This document shows, piece by piece, positions 48,566-60,000 of a stretch of DNA of 60,000 nucleotides. Under the pieces are notes generated by a model, which saw nothing but the letters and a program-made list of their open reading frames with translations, was not told the origin of the DNA and did not search any database. Origin of the DNA: Lineus longissimus (lineage: Eukaryota > Nemertea > Pilidiophora > Heteronemertea > Lineidae); assembly GCF_910592395.1 (NCBI RefSeq), contig NC_088310.1:26059491-26119490 (forward strand), in the 5' to 3' direction. The position numbers and the translations under genes were made by a program. Every line of letters begins with the position of its first letter. Position 1 is the stretch's first letter.

Positions 48566-48964
48566 ATGGCTATTGCATACGAGGGTAACTTTTCTATCGC
48601 AAGAGAAGGAGTGACCTCGTCCGTCACTACAGGCAATGCATTGCTCGATGGTCAGATAAGTGACAACCAAAGCATTTTGGCCCTCAAAGCTCTCGCCAGC
48701 AAAAACGACTGTTTCATCGCCGGGAAACAGAGCAACAAGTCACAATATTTTCAATATAGGTTTATGGCGTTACAAACTCAAAAGGAAGCAACACATGGTC
48801 CACTACTTTCGGCTGGTACCGCAATACAAACAAACAATCCTTTGACGGTTGGATATACATCGAGAAACAGAAGGTCAAGACATGTTAACATTGTTTTGCG
48901 GCAAACACCGAAAAGCAGCAACACAAATTTTTGTCCCTCATGTCTCTCCCTCACGTCGCTGCAG
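48566..48964 (+). other. Open region upstream of the cysteine-rich exon, frame uncertain
   Basis: One plus frame is open from ATG 48,566 to 48,985, and a second frame (48,756-48,889) reads TNSKGSNTWSTTFGWYRNTN and SFDGWIYIEKQ, an aromatic, Asn/Thr-rich sequence that looks like real protein. The second follows an acceptor-like TTTTCAATATAG but lacks a good donor (AAG|GTCAAG only). One of these may hold the missing middle exon of the proposed 47-49 kb gene, but I cannot assign boundaries. Confidence 0.25.
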
Positions 48965-49245
48965 GCAATCTCAGCTATTGCAAGATGACCGTCGAGACCG
49001 CAATCACAGAATATTGCACTCTCGCCTCTGGACCAACGCGGCAGTATGACGAGTCTTGCTCATTCCGATATTGTCTGCGCCATAACAAATACCTAGAGGG
49101 CATGGTCAACGCTCGATCGGTAGACAGTTGCTTCAGACAGTTTTTCTGCGAACATCTCATCAGACGACAGCTAAACAATTTATGTTACTTAAGGCAAGGA
49201 AAGCAGAATCGATTATGCATCCTATCACCGTGCAGGTCCTCATGA
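48965..49245 (+). CDS. Candidate terminal exon, cysteine-rich secreted protein of unknown family
   Basis: The exon begins after one of the best acceptors in the window, a pyrimidine-rich tract (TCCCTCATGTCTCTCCCTCA) ending GCTGCAG|G, phase 1, and runs to TGA. It encodes 92 residues with nine cysteines at positions 5, 17, 31, 36, 55, 61, 73, 84 and 89 (counted from NLSYC), no hydrophobic segment, and many charged residues. Cysteine density and regular spacing suggest a disulphide-bonded extracellular domain. A tenth Cys may lie in the previous exon. The spacing is not one I recognise: it does not fit EGF, LDLa, frizzled, saposin or kringle patterns. A second frame is open over 49,088-49,313 and ends at a donor (CTCGAG|GTAACT), but has no Cys and no signature. 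Likely partner exon: 47,278-47,432. Confidence 0.45.
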
Positions 49246-49319
49246 GTGTCCCTCACCACGCCAAAGAGGAGAGACCCGTGACTGCCTCCTTCATCTCAAC
49301 AGACTCGAGGTAACTTTCA

Positions 49320-50715
49320 GCTCGCGAACAGACAGTCCATTTTCCACCATCTTGAAGAAAACCCCTGAACCCAAACTTCACAAACTCTTGCTTTTGTCAA
49401 CCGGTGCATCTATACGGAAAATCAACAAAGAACTGAGCTCACGAACACACACAGCCGACTTATTCTTATCACCAAAAACCTAAAACCTTGCAATATTGCA
49501 TCCCACAGATCAATGCCCTCTCACAAATACAATTCTGAAGGCGTAGCCAAGTCTATCCAGGCGTAGGCTAACAGTTCATTTCCAAGCGTCTGGTACCCTA
49601 ACCGTGCCTTGCTTGAGGCAACTGTTAGTGCCGAGAGTAGGTATGGGATAAGTGTGAGCGAGATCGAACCAACCCCGGGGTCATCATCGAGATAGTTTAA
49701 AAATGATTTTCCGAGGGAAATAGGAATCAGTGGATAGAATTTACCGATAAAGGGGGCAAATTGGAATTCAAAGTGATATGTGGACTACCTCAAAAATAAA
49801 GGAAACTAAAGCAATCTCTGCTAGCCCAGCTCACTGAGGCAAGTTCGGTGGGCAACTCATCTTTTACTCTTTGTAATCATTGCCTCCTCCCTCTCCTGTT
49901 TACGAGCTAATGTTTTGAGATCGACCTTACGTTGTTGACAGCATGTTTGTAACCTATCCGCCCAGAAGCATTTCAGTTGCGGAACTTGTGATGTTTACTT
50001 TTTGCTAAAACTATTTATTTTCATTGGCGTTTAATTTAATACAAAGTGGCAGAAAAGTCGATCGTTTCATTTTCGGAAATGCCTGGAATTATTTAGTCAC
50101 AGAGCCAATCAGTAAACTGCCAACGAGTAAAGGTAGGGATTCTTGAGTTGCTACATTCTGTAGTCTCAACAGTGCATCGGAAGCTTAATCATTTGGTGAA
50201 GCGGCGCAAATCGTCAGAATAGTCATGTCAGAACTTGAGTGTCAGAGAGGGTTGCCAATTCGTAATTTAAACTTGGCTGCGGTGAGAAGTATTTAACTTC
50301 ACAGTATCATTGCATGGGAATACCTGCCCAGGTATGATAGGCAAGAAATGAGACGAAGCATGGTTTTCAATCGCTCGAAATTACACTAACGCCGGTTGGG
50401 AGGTCATAGCACATAGCTCGATCATACGTACGGCCAGAGGGCAAACGATCTCTATTGGATGAAACATATTTAAACTTACAAGGAAAAGCCCTTGGTCGGG
50501 CTAAAATCCATTTTCAACTAACCATGAGTTTGGACCATGTTTTTCTGGGAAAAGATACCTCTCTTGAAATCCTGTCTTCATATGCTATCATTCCACCTGA
50601 TTGCTCGAAATAAAAGACATATATCAGCAAGCAATGAATATATATTATGTCATATCTTCGCCCAATGCACTCGGATCGAATGAGAAATTGAATGTGATAG
50701 CCTTGGACGGGATCG
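49320..50715. other. No supported feature
   Basis: No long frames, repeats or RNA genes seen. Confidence 0.5.
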
Positions 50716-50884
50716 CTTGGCTGTGGGATTTATGTGACAAGGAGGATAATGTACCTATTCGCCGCTTTTCTGTTCTGTAGTAGAATGGCTGGGACAGTTT
50801 ATCGTATTATATAGCTCACTGTGATTGAGAGGGAAACTTGGGTGTAGGATTTAGGTGACCAGGAGGAAAATGCACCTATTCGCC
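50716..50884 (+). repeat. Diverged direct repeat, 121-bp period
   Basis: CTTGGCTGTGGGATTTATGT (50,716) recurs as CTTGGGTGTAGGATTTAGGT (50,837). In both, GAC(A/C)AGGAGGA and a CACCTATTCGCC / TACCTATTCGCC block follow. About 48 bases align with a handful of substitutions. Confidence 0.7.
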
Positions 50885-51174
50885 TCCACGGGCCTCTTCA
50901 TGTAGAAACAGACACTAAATGCTCACCAATAACGATTTCCGCAAATGTTGTAAGGTAGTTTTGGACATGTCCAGGATATTCGTCAGTTACACTCAGTTTT
51001 GGTGACATCTTCGTTGCAGTCTGAAATCAGTGTGTACTTGAGTTTGTAAAATTCGGGTTCAGGGGTTTTCAAGATAAAAATACATGTATTGATAATAATG
51101 ATGATAATAATACTAATGATACTATATGTACATGAATGAATAAAAAAGTAAATGAAGAGAAAAAAAAGTGTAAT

Positions 51175-51246
51175 GGATACATGGAGAGTCGAACCCGTGA
51201 CCCCCAGATCGAAAGTCCAGCATTCTAACCGTTGAACCACAGAGGT
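51175..51246 (-). repeat. tRNA-like sequence (tRNA-Glu-like), SINE head or tRNA pseudogene
   Basis: On the minus strand an A box (TGGTTCAACGGTTAGA) and B box (GGTTCGACTCT) are spaced as in a tRNA. An anticodon arm with loop CTTTCGA would give anticodon TTC (Glu). The acceptor and T stems do not pair well, so I do not call a functional tRNA. A T-run follows downstream (about 51,160-51,168), then AT-rich sequence with ATG/ATA-rich simple repeats, consistent with a SINE. Confidence 0.55.
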
Positions 51247-51249
51247 TTT

Positions 51250-54182
51250 CATGTTGGAGTAGAGATTTTCTTCGCCTGTAATAGCCAGGCATGGCGATAT
51301 GAACCTTGTGTGAAATAGAGCTACATTTTTATTTCACTCAAACTTCAGATCGCCATGATGTGGAATTCGTTGTGAATTTTTTGTGTGGTTGCCACTTTGA
51401 TGAAGGACCTGCCAGCAATAAATCATACGATGTAGCTGTTTTTAATCAAATGTTACCTTGGCTGGTCCGTTCCCAATCTTTTTCGTGTGGGATCCATGTT
51501 TTAATTACATTGTGCCAGGTGAAGAATCTGTAAGCACACTCTTGACGCTATTGGAAAACTTACATAAAATATAAAGTTATGACTAGTTTTACTATCAGAT
51601 GCAACAGGGATAGGCCAGATACGTGTCAGATTAGCAAGCTGGGTGGAGATTATGACAAGCATCTCAATACAGCTTCTCATTATAAGACAAATTGCCATGG
51701 CCTACGCAGATTTTCATAATACTATCCAATGTCGGTCCTGTGGCATGAGTTTGTTATTCCTCCATTACAATAATCCGAAGCTATCATTAAATTGTAACAC
51801 GAAGGTAGTCATATGTGTCACAAGTGTAGTATACTAATATTCGCTACTTAATTACCATAATGGACATTGCCATGCGATGTTTTCCTATCAAAACACCCGA
51901 TTCCTTATCAATAACCAGCTAATATGATTCCCAATAAGATATTTCGTGCTCTCCGATAAGAATTCATCATATTTCTAAATACAATGTACTAATGATAACC
52001 AATAACGATCACTGCTTATAACTAGCGTGATGATATCGTCCGAACTAATGACTTGACTTGACCTTGGGATAATCAATGAGTCAGATTTCAACGCCTCACG
52101 GTTACTCGATCCACGCATGATCAGGCCATTGATTGGACAAGTCAGCGAGGCGACCATTTTTCTCATGATGGCGTGAGAGACGCCACACGACATGGGTGTC
52201 TTCTGCTTGAAGTGAGGTAACATGGCACCTCATCGGTTTAGATGGCCGGTATCAGCGTTAGTCCAAAAAAGCATACTAGAATGTATTCGATTCGTTGCTG
52301 TGTGCTCCAGTGATTGATTTAAATGGGTTTGATTAGTTCCCGGGCAAAGCCATCGATAGTGACATTGGGCAAGTTACGTTATCAATTAGACATGATAGTA
52401 CCAAAATATTCAAAGCTATACAAAGCGCTGACCTCCGGGCGCTGACTTCTTTGGAAAGCTTTATGTTTCAAACATTTGATCAGCCGGCTATGTGGATAGC
52501 TTAACCTACTAAGCTTTAGAGAATCGTGGTGCCTGTTAAGGTCTGATTAAGAAAAACACAAAACTTATTACGTGATGTGAATTTTGATTACCCGAGAGGC
52601 GTTTCATTCATTTCGAAACTAAGGCAATATGCCGACGACCCGCGGCCGACGACCGTCATGAGAACGCATTTTGCAACCTTTGTTCAATATTTCATGCGGC
52701 TCGAAATCAGTGTGATATCCTTGATTAAACAAAGGCAATGCTGATGATTCAAATGGATAAAAGGTCCTCGAGCGTTATTTGGTAATGACTTGAGGACGCC
52801 TCTTGATTCGTTGAGATAACGCATTCAAGTTTCTCAGCATTGTTGCACAGAAGAGGTTTAATTGCTGTGCAATCCGATATTACTCCGCACCTTACCAAAG
52901 ATTACAGGTTGGAATATTTTTTTCAAAGAATGCTTGCTATTTGAACAGAAGAAGAGAACAAATGACACAGGCCAATGGCTGTTTACCCGACTGATAAGGA
53001 CGACATAGGTATCAAAGGAAGATTACCCACTGCCAACAACATTCCAAGACAACACAGCACCTCACACTTAACAGAATTGATGATAGAAAAATACGGCAAG
53101 ATAAACCAAAGGAAAGCAATAGTGGGAACAACTGGACGCGATCGAAGACTTCAAACGGCGAAAAATGCGCAGATACCTCCTTACAACAGAAGACCTCAGG
53201 TAGAGTCTACTGTAGGAGATCTCTCTTTTGACGTCAGCTGACCTCCTAAAAGTGTAGCGACGAAATATGTACAAAGTAACTTCGTCCTTACACTATTCAG
53301 CTTCGTCCTTATACACAATCCAGGGTCGACCTTACACTAATCCAAACCAAGATAGATCATTTCTGCTTGTAATGAAATAATCTGGTCTGGCCCCTGGCTG
53401 ATGAAACGTTTTGACTCTTATAACAAAGAGGGTTTACCTGGTTGATGTGTACGTAACTCCATGCTTTTTTGTGAGGAACGTCAAACAATATAAAGAAGAT
53501 AGAATATTGCTTTGAACAATGATGCCCAAATTACATGGAATGGAGGTTAAGCCACGATATTCATAAGCATGAATACTTATACCCGCTTTGCCCAAAGTAG
53601 GGATATTCCGGTCATTCGTCTTTTAAACGAGGACGTAGTTGGCCATGGATCAAGATTTCAAAGAAATTGTCGTATACTGTAATTTCACTCGACAAAGAAT
53701 AACACTAAAATCATATTTGATCAACATGATATGCTGTCTTTGTGCAAAGATATGCAGCGAAGACTGCGATTACCCATGCAGCATTTGACGTGCGCTCCAT
53801 CCTTCACTATGATCCATTAGCAAGTGTTGTACTTGTCGATATGAAATCTACAGTAGCGGACATTGAGTAGAAGATGTTACATATGTTCCGCATGATATGT
53901 TGTCTTTGTTCAAAGATAAGTAGCGAAAAGGCAGTGCAATAACAAGACACATGAGCGGGATAAATCTTCGTACATACATTTAAGGGGTACATCGTATTTC
54001 GTTAGAATTTATATATTCAATGCGTATTTTTATACGTAATTGGAAACTCTCAAATTTTGAACTCACAAACATGGCATTAAGAAGCGTCTCCAAAGATGCC
54101 TTTCAGTAGAGATCATGCATAAACAGTCATTTGTCAAGAATAGACGAACAATTTTGGCGGGAAAACTTAATCACGATTTTCA
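51250..54182. other. No supported gene
   Basis: Short frames only. A CRE-like TGACGTCA at about 53,228 is isolated. Tandem GCCGACGACC words at 52,630 are trivial. Confidence 0.45.
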
Positions 54183-54262
54183 ACTTCGCTAACGCGACAA
54201 TCCCGGTAACGCGACCATTCAACCTCGGTCCTATGAGTGGTCGTGTTACCGGGGTTCCACTG
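54183..54262 (-). mobile_element. Truncated MITE related to the 41.7-kb copy
   Basis: Read on the minus strand it starts CAGTGGAACCCCGGTAACAC at 54,262 and tracks the left end of the 41,736-41,966 element (GACCACTCAT, ACCGAGGTTGAAT). It then ends in CGCGTTACCGGGATTGTCGC, a decayed version of the opposite terminus. TA follows the intact end (54,263-54,264). Internally deleted or truncated. Confidence 0.75.
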
Positions 54263-54264
54263 TA

Positions 54265-55951
54265 GTTTAAGAAATTGGTCAAAAAGCACCTCCGCTTTAG
54301 AACAGAACAGCCGGCCATCGGGAAAGAACCACTTGTAAACATAGATGTACCTTGGTATGTTTAGTGTTCCTAAGGACTTGCTTTTCTGATAATGATGTAT
54401 TGGAAACCGAAACGCAGCTGATGGAATACGTGTTCTTGATCAGTGCCAGACTCGTAATTAAACGTCTAGCTTTGATTACACTCTATAACAAATACTTTCA
54501 TTAGCGGCACAAGAAGGTTGATTGAGGCCAAGAAACCACTAAAAGACTCTTTGCTTCTATTCTATCCACCTAGTTCCTGGCCTGCTGGGCATTCTTTGAT
54601 ATGCAATTTCAGCTGGCTATTAGAACTTCTGGGGAGGGGGGACCGGTCAAGGATGAAACAAGAGTATGATCGAAATATAGATCAAGGGACCATGGCCAAT
54701 CGTGATATTGATGCATAGTTGAAATTGTTTGATTTTTGAGGAAAGCATGCAAAGGGAGTGCCCTTAACTTCTAATAAACAAGTATAAAAGATGTAAACTC
54801 TTTCTTTTGAAGTAAGCAAGATGGGTAGGCGAGTAAACAAACAAGCGCCTTGAGAAGCTGCCAAGATCAGGCTGCGAAGGTCAGAACTTCGAGGTCGAAC
54901 TTTAATTTATACATTAAACATTTCCCTTGGTATTTTGCATAACTCAACACCATTGGGGTTATCGGATGTCTTCGCTCGCTGGCCAGTATTACATACGAAT
55001 TAAATATCGCTTTGAGAACATCTTTTAAAGACCCGCGAATGAGCCTCGGGAGTAACAAGTCAAATGCTATAGCGTTAATTCGCGCTCGCTCGATGGAAAG
55101 GATAATATTTGAAAGGTCAGATATGATCACGAAGACTGATATTGTCGTCACTGCCGTGCCGTGTGACGGTAACAGTACAGCCTCAAACTAAACTGATGCT
55201 GAGGAACCAGGCAAACGGTCAGCAGTTCTGTCGTTCATTTATATGGTTTTCAGAGGGCTGAACCCTCTCACGTCGATATTCCCGAAGGCCATCGTCAGTT
55301 TAAATGGACTATAAAAGTCCACGTATGTGAAGGCAACATCGCCTTGAGCTGTAACCCAGCAGACCGACGTTGAGCAGTACCATTTGCCAGTTTGCTGGTG
55401 TGATGATCTCCTTTGACGCATTTAAACGAACGAGCAACTACCATGGGTACCATCCTAAATAAATCAGTGACATTAAGCCGTTATTGGTGATGAACCCTCA
55501 GAGGTTGTCTGGCGGAAGCGTCAGACAAGCTTCAAACGTTTGGCTTATCGTTTCTTAAGGAAACTGTGATTAAGGCTGCCGGATACCACAATCGCTCGTC
55601 ATTCTTAAGACAGTATTCATTGGCCGCTGCTATATTGGATTTAAAAAGGCTAGTGAATGTGCCAAAGGTGAATAGATCTAGATATCGTGGTAACTGTTCA
55701 ATCGATTGCGGAGAAGAAACGTCCCTTTGCCGTATTTTCTAATGAGTGAGGATGAAATTCAAAGACTACTGAAATCTGATAGAGTTGAAGTAGCGACATG
55801 CCTCTTTAGAACTACGGGTTATAGTTTTTTATTCGAATTGGCGATGAAAACGAATGGCAAAGTATTTCAACTGTGGTCAACATTGGTCGGCATACACTAG
55901 TAATTATTTCAACTTCTAAAACATCCAATAAAATCACCTAAGAATTCTTGT
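54265..55951. other. No supported gene
   Basis: Two minus-strand frames (54,867-55,151 and 55,239-55,421) are open. The second reads KWYCSTSVCWVTAQGDVAFT, which looks protein-like, but no domain or paired splice sites support either. Confidence 0.35.
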
Positions 55952-56314
55952 TTACCGTACGGTTACCATCAACATTTCGCCATTGCCACCGGCTTGATAA
56001 ACTGCATGGCCTGATCTCAAGTTCTCTGAGTATAATTCATACTGTGCATTATTGAAATGGATCAAGGGAACGGCAATTTGATCAGAGTATCTGTCAAGTC
56101 GATTGGTAGTCAAATGTCGGTGACCCGAACAATTGATGAATCCGCGGTATGCAAAAGGCGTACGAAGGATAGACCGTAGCATCAAGGCAATGATTTTTTT
56201 AGTGCCATTCCTATAACCTGCAAGCCTAGCGCATCTGACGATGAAATAGGCCTCACCTTCAGAAATAGTTCTGATTTTCGCACATGTTGAAGTGTTGATG
56301 TTCAAAAAAGTCAA
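55952..56314 (-). CDS. Candidate exon, unrecognised
   Basis: A 120-codon open stretch (no ATG at its start, so it would be an internal exon) ends at CGTACG|GTAAAC, a usable donor. Composition is protein-like (for example NNAQYELYSENLRSGHAVYQ and EAYFIVRCARLAGYRNGTKK) with three Cys. The acceptor is unclear; ATTTCTGAAG at about 56,265 is one option. No family recognised, and chance is a real alternative. Confidence 0.22.
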   Translation of the reverse strand: MTFLNINTSTCAKIRTISEGEAYFIVRCARLAGYRNGTKKIIALMLRSILRTPFAYRGFINCSGHRHLTTNRLDRYSDQIAVPLIHFNNAQYELYSENLRSGHAVYQAGGNGEMLMVTVR

Positions 56315-57534
56315 TCAGATTAGTCAAATTAATATGGGTTTAGTCTGGTTACTCTGAGGATGAATTTATGCATTTTAGGTCTTCTTCATACCGTAGAGAT
56401 TTGGTGCCTACTGTCATTACTGTAAGTCGATCGAGTGGATCCAGTATTCGCACTGCTACAGAGAAAGATCGGAACGGAAGCACAGTAACACAGTAATTTA
56501 AGCCTCATCTCTGTTATACTGCGGCTGATCTAGTTAGACAAGTCATCAGACATAGATGCCGTCCCGTCAAATTGAATTTGGAAACAGCAAATGTACATCC
56601 ATTGCGGCGAACGACAGCCTGACAGGAACATCGGAAAAGACTTGGAAAGGAAATAACTCTCACTGATGTCTTCTCATTTACAATTTCCGTCGGGTTTTTG
56701 TTCGCTCGTAAACAACAGCAAGCGATTGAGATGCAAACTGAGGTGCGTTAACAACCAGGTGCGATTCAGAAAAAAAGCAGGATTGATTACCTGGAGAACG
56801 GTTTGATAGCGTCTTATTATTTCTAAGATGATTCTAAGTTTCTAAGGTGATGAATAAGGAATTCCTTCTGCCAAACTTGAGCAATAACAGGTGTTTGAAT
56901 CATGTTTTAACGCCTGACAACCATTCGGATTGTTTTACACTGTAATAGTGGCTGATGTGGTCGCTATTTCATAGGCCTTCACTGTTCAACTCCCTTCCTT
57001 CCAGAAAAACGTGTACGTGTTTATTCTGCAACTGTCGGCCATCTTGTGTTATTTTGAAATCCAGTTGATTGTTGATTTGTTTCAAATAATTCTAGAAAAT
57101 CATCTTTTATCAATGATGCAATTATAACCATCCTTTCCGCGCCATTTTTTCATTCTCTCGTCGAAAATGTTACACAAGTATTATAAAATGCCCCTCTGTT
57201 GTGAGATCATGGCCACCGGCCCTGCTTTTCAAGAGGACGCACAGTACCCAGCCAAAGTAAATCTCTTCATTTTGAATTAAGACTCTCAGGGTAGAGAACG
57301 TCTGGTTGCGTTTTTAAGCGGCAGGCCGGGTTTTCGAATCCAACCGGATTGACAAACTGTTTTCAGGATGATCAAAGGATGCTAATTGGCAGGTGGTTCA
57401 ATTAGACATAAGCATGGTGGGTGCATGACGTACTAGAGCAAGTATGTTTATCCAGGGCAAACACAAAAAACGAAAGTTCCCACTCTAATCTCAGTTCTAG
57501 CGTAAGCAAAATTTTAAAGATGTGGCAGCTGTAT

Positions 57535-57660
57535 CGCGGTGGAAGAGCTATAGCGTTGGCCTATAAGGTCCCCCCCCCAGCCTTGTGACCACCCTTGATT
57601 TCCCTCCTGGTTGAGTTCAAATGATCGCTCCGGGATTCGATGAGGAGAACCAGCGGGACA
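57535..57660 (+). repeat. Possible decayed tRNA-derived SINE
   Basis: An A-box-like GCGGTGGAAGAGC (57,536) and a B-box-like GGGATTCGATGAGG (57,632) flank an expanded spacer with a C-run (57,571-57,580). Spacing is too long for an intact tRNA, and the call depends on two degenerate boxes. Confidence 0.25.
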
Positions 57661-60000
57661 CGGTCCATTCCTATCATGGGTCTGCACATGATTATTTACC
57701 TAATTACACCGAATGATTTTCAACCAATATTTGATGACCGTCTCTGCAGGTCGTTCGCTCCTTCTACAGCAAATAATGATGAAAGCAACATGTATTCTGT
57801 CGCGGCGTCTAGACGGGATGGTATTTAAACGAACGCATCTCGTTGCAAGTGTTAATAGGTCAAGCGCTGAAAAAAAGAAAATGAACCCACAATGGGTAAT
57901 GGAATGGAATTAGGACAGTCAAGTCCAATGTTTCACACTGGCTAATTATTGGCCTGTCAACCCTCATACATGGAGATAGTCACTTAATTATGGCCAGTTT
58001 ATAATCTGCAATGAAGGACAGTAAGTATCGGCAAAAACGACCTAGCGCTAATGCTAACGAGTGTGGACGGACCATGCGCGAATCTCACATGAAACGACCA
58101 CATTGACAGAAAAAGTGATACCAAAGTGAACGCCGTATTTAATTCTTCTAAAACAGGAGAAAACGTATCTTTCACCAAGAACAAGGTCCAGTGTCATCTT
58201 TCATAGGTCTCTAATTGTGCAATCCACTAAAATACCGGTATGTGTAAAACCTATAATCCCATCTGTATCCATTGGAAAGAGTTAAGCAATATTCTAAAAG
58301 GTCTCTCATCACTTATAGTGCGGTAGCTTGTCTTTGAACCAACGAATCGAGCACTGGCCTTACCATTACCTCCCGTTAGGCTCGCATGCCTCTTGCAATC
58401 ATTAAGTTGAAATGTGATTAATTCGTTGAAAATTTAAGACTTGCTTTCGTGATACATGACCGTCACGACAGCAGAGCTTGAACTATTTAATACAAAATGT
58501 CAACATGTTGAGAGTACGTTGATGAAAAACGACCTAGTAAATTAATTGAACATGGATCATGGGCACTGTTGTCAATGGGGTACTTGTGGCGAGTACATTG
58601 ACCAGCTTCTTTTGTTATGTATGAGCACTTGCTACCCCTACATAACAAATAACACAGTCAAGAGAAAGATGGGGATGGGATGGAATGAGACGTGATATGG
58701 CTAAATTGTTCTAATTTAACCAGCCATCATTTATGGCATTCTGAAGATGATCCACTCAAGAATAAAGAGTGTCCATTAGTGGGGTATGCGCAACTAGCTA
58801 TACTCAATGATCACATCAATTTCGAGTAATACTTTTTACCCTTTTGACGATCGGAAACGATCACTATTAAACCTCAAACGCCCTCATGGTTATATGATAT
58901 ATTGGGCTAAAGCGCCGCGCAAACGAGCGATTTTTAAAACTTTAAAAAATCTCACCTTTTACAGTCTTTTCTCTTGTTGCACAAAGGTACGATTCTCGCT
59001 AACTCAAGATTGTAATTCCACAAACTTATTAAAGCATAGAACTCCCAGAACTGTTCAGTAAAACTTCTTCATCGTGGCATAAAACGAGAAGGATAAGATG
59101 AGAACCTAACTGTGCCCTGCAAGTTCGCTACAGGTGGCCCAGCGCCACCAACTCGCAATACCAATAAACCGATTACATCCCGCTTTTTACCGAGTTAAAG
59201 GTAGCCAAACCACAAACGATGTGTTGTTCCTCCTTCGGCTTTATCACTTTAGTTGGTTATACAATATCCTAAAAAACGCATTCTGGCGCATGGAGGAGAG
59301 CAAGACGCTATTATCGTGATAAGCAATGTGCTTACTCGCATAAAACAGAAGATCCCGCGAAAAAGTTGCTCCTAAACCAGAACTATTGACATTACGAATC
59401 AGAAATCCTGAGCAGAACTGAAATAAAGTTTTAGATTATGAACTCGATAACTCGCGGCAGCACTGAATGTAGCAGGTTTTTGCCACCTAGTAGCCAGTAG
59501 CTGAACTAGCAACTATTTTATGGAACTTTTTTGGTAGTATATATTTGATGTGATCAGTTAATTCACTAAGGATAAAAGCATTTTTACTCTGTCCCCGAAA
59601 TGTTGCTGTACGAAAGAGAGCCTTTTGGATGTTTTCTTTGTGTAGGTAAAACAAAGAATGATGTTGAAAACGAAGTTGTTGAATTAGAATGCAACAGCTG
59701 CAGGGTGTTTGTCTGGCAATATCATGTCATATTTACCAACCATGCTCGTACAAGTTATTGAAATCTGATTGGGACAGGTTAACTATTCTACATGGGGTCG
59801 GTATGTCAGTGTGAAATCATCCGACAATCGTTATGGTAGAACTGTGCTATTTTTGCAACGGTTGTATCAAAATGAAAATATTTCTATCGCGTAATTATGA
59901 ATACATTATCCTTTGAATACATTATAAAAGGAGAAGAACGTACGGTGTTATAGGCCTACATATACGCATATGGTTCCGTTTCTACCACTCTCGTGTACTA
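57661..60000. other. No supported feature
   Basis: AT-rich sequence with frames under 85 codons and no repeats recognised. TATAGGCCTACATATAC near 59,949 is an example of the recurring TAGGCCTAC word in this genome. Confidence 0.45.

Noticed and set aside
51175-51246. Functional tRNA-Glu gene
   Set aside because: Acceptor and T stems do not pair adequately.
1-60000. CRISPR arrays, bacterial operons, rRNA genes
   Set aside because: No spaced short direct repeats, no Shine-Dalgarno-led gene clusters and no rRNA-like blocks were seen; the content is eukaryotic.

Overview
This is metazoan nuclear DNA: AT-rich, gene-poor and full of decayed transposable elements. Its one secure gene part is a GPCR exon that ends at an exact splice donor. 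The repeats (tRNA-headed SINE, non-LTR retrotransposons with RNase H, pogo/Tigger-type MITEs) and the recurring words TAGGCCTAC and TACATGTA suggest a marine invertebrate, lophotrochozoan or invertebrate deuterostome. That placement is inference. There are no bacterial operons, rRNA genes or CRISPR arrays. Open frames of 100-150 codons are expected by chance in 60 kb of six-frame sequence, so I accept an exon only with homology, consensus splice sites or a clear protein signature, and mark the rest as candidates.

Layout. 0-4 kb: mostly empty, with one candidate minus-strand exon at 2.68-2.92 kb. 4.28-6.48 kb: a nested mobile element. An outer element with 24-bp terminal inverted repeats holds a 1.4-kb insert made of two identical 444-bp direct repeats around a 549-bp centre, flanked by AGTG. 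9.4-13.5 kb: a repeat belt with a fold-back MITE, a minus-strand LINE C-terminus, a SINE and a decayed plus-strand LINE RNase H. 18.3-20.2 kb: two candidate signal-peptide reading frames (plus) and the GPCR exon (minus, 19,528-19,946). 22.4-22.8 kb: a possible plus-strand promoter (CRE, CCAAT, TATA, initiator) with a non-coding first exon. 30.7 and 32.7 kb: short tandem repeats. 35.6-38.3 kb: minus-strand fragments, including a YWTD-propeller-like exon and a phase-compatible two- or three-exon secreted or membrane protein candidate. 41.7-42.2 and 54.2 kb: pogo/Tigger-type MITEs. 47.3-49.2 kb: a plus-strand signal-peptide exon and, 1.5 kb downstream, a cysteine-rich terminal exon with an excellent splice acceptor, possibly one secreted-protein gene. 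The remainder to 60 kb is largely featureless, with a tRNA-like SINE head at 51.2 kb.

The GPCR exon is the only high-confidence functional gene part; its remaining exons were not found in the window. The most interesting unexplained items are the nested 444-bp repeat element and the 47-49 kb cysteine-rich gene candidate.
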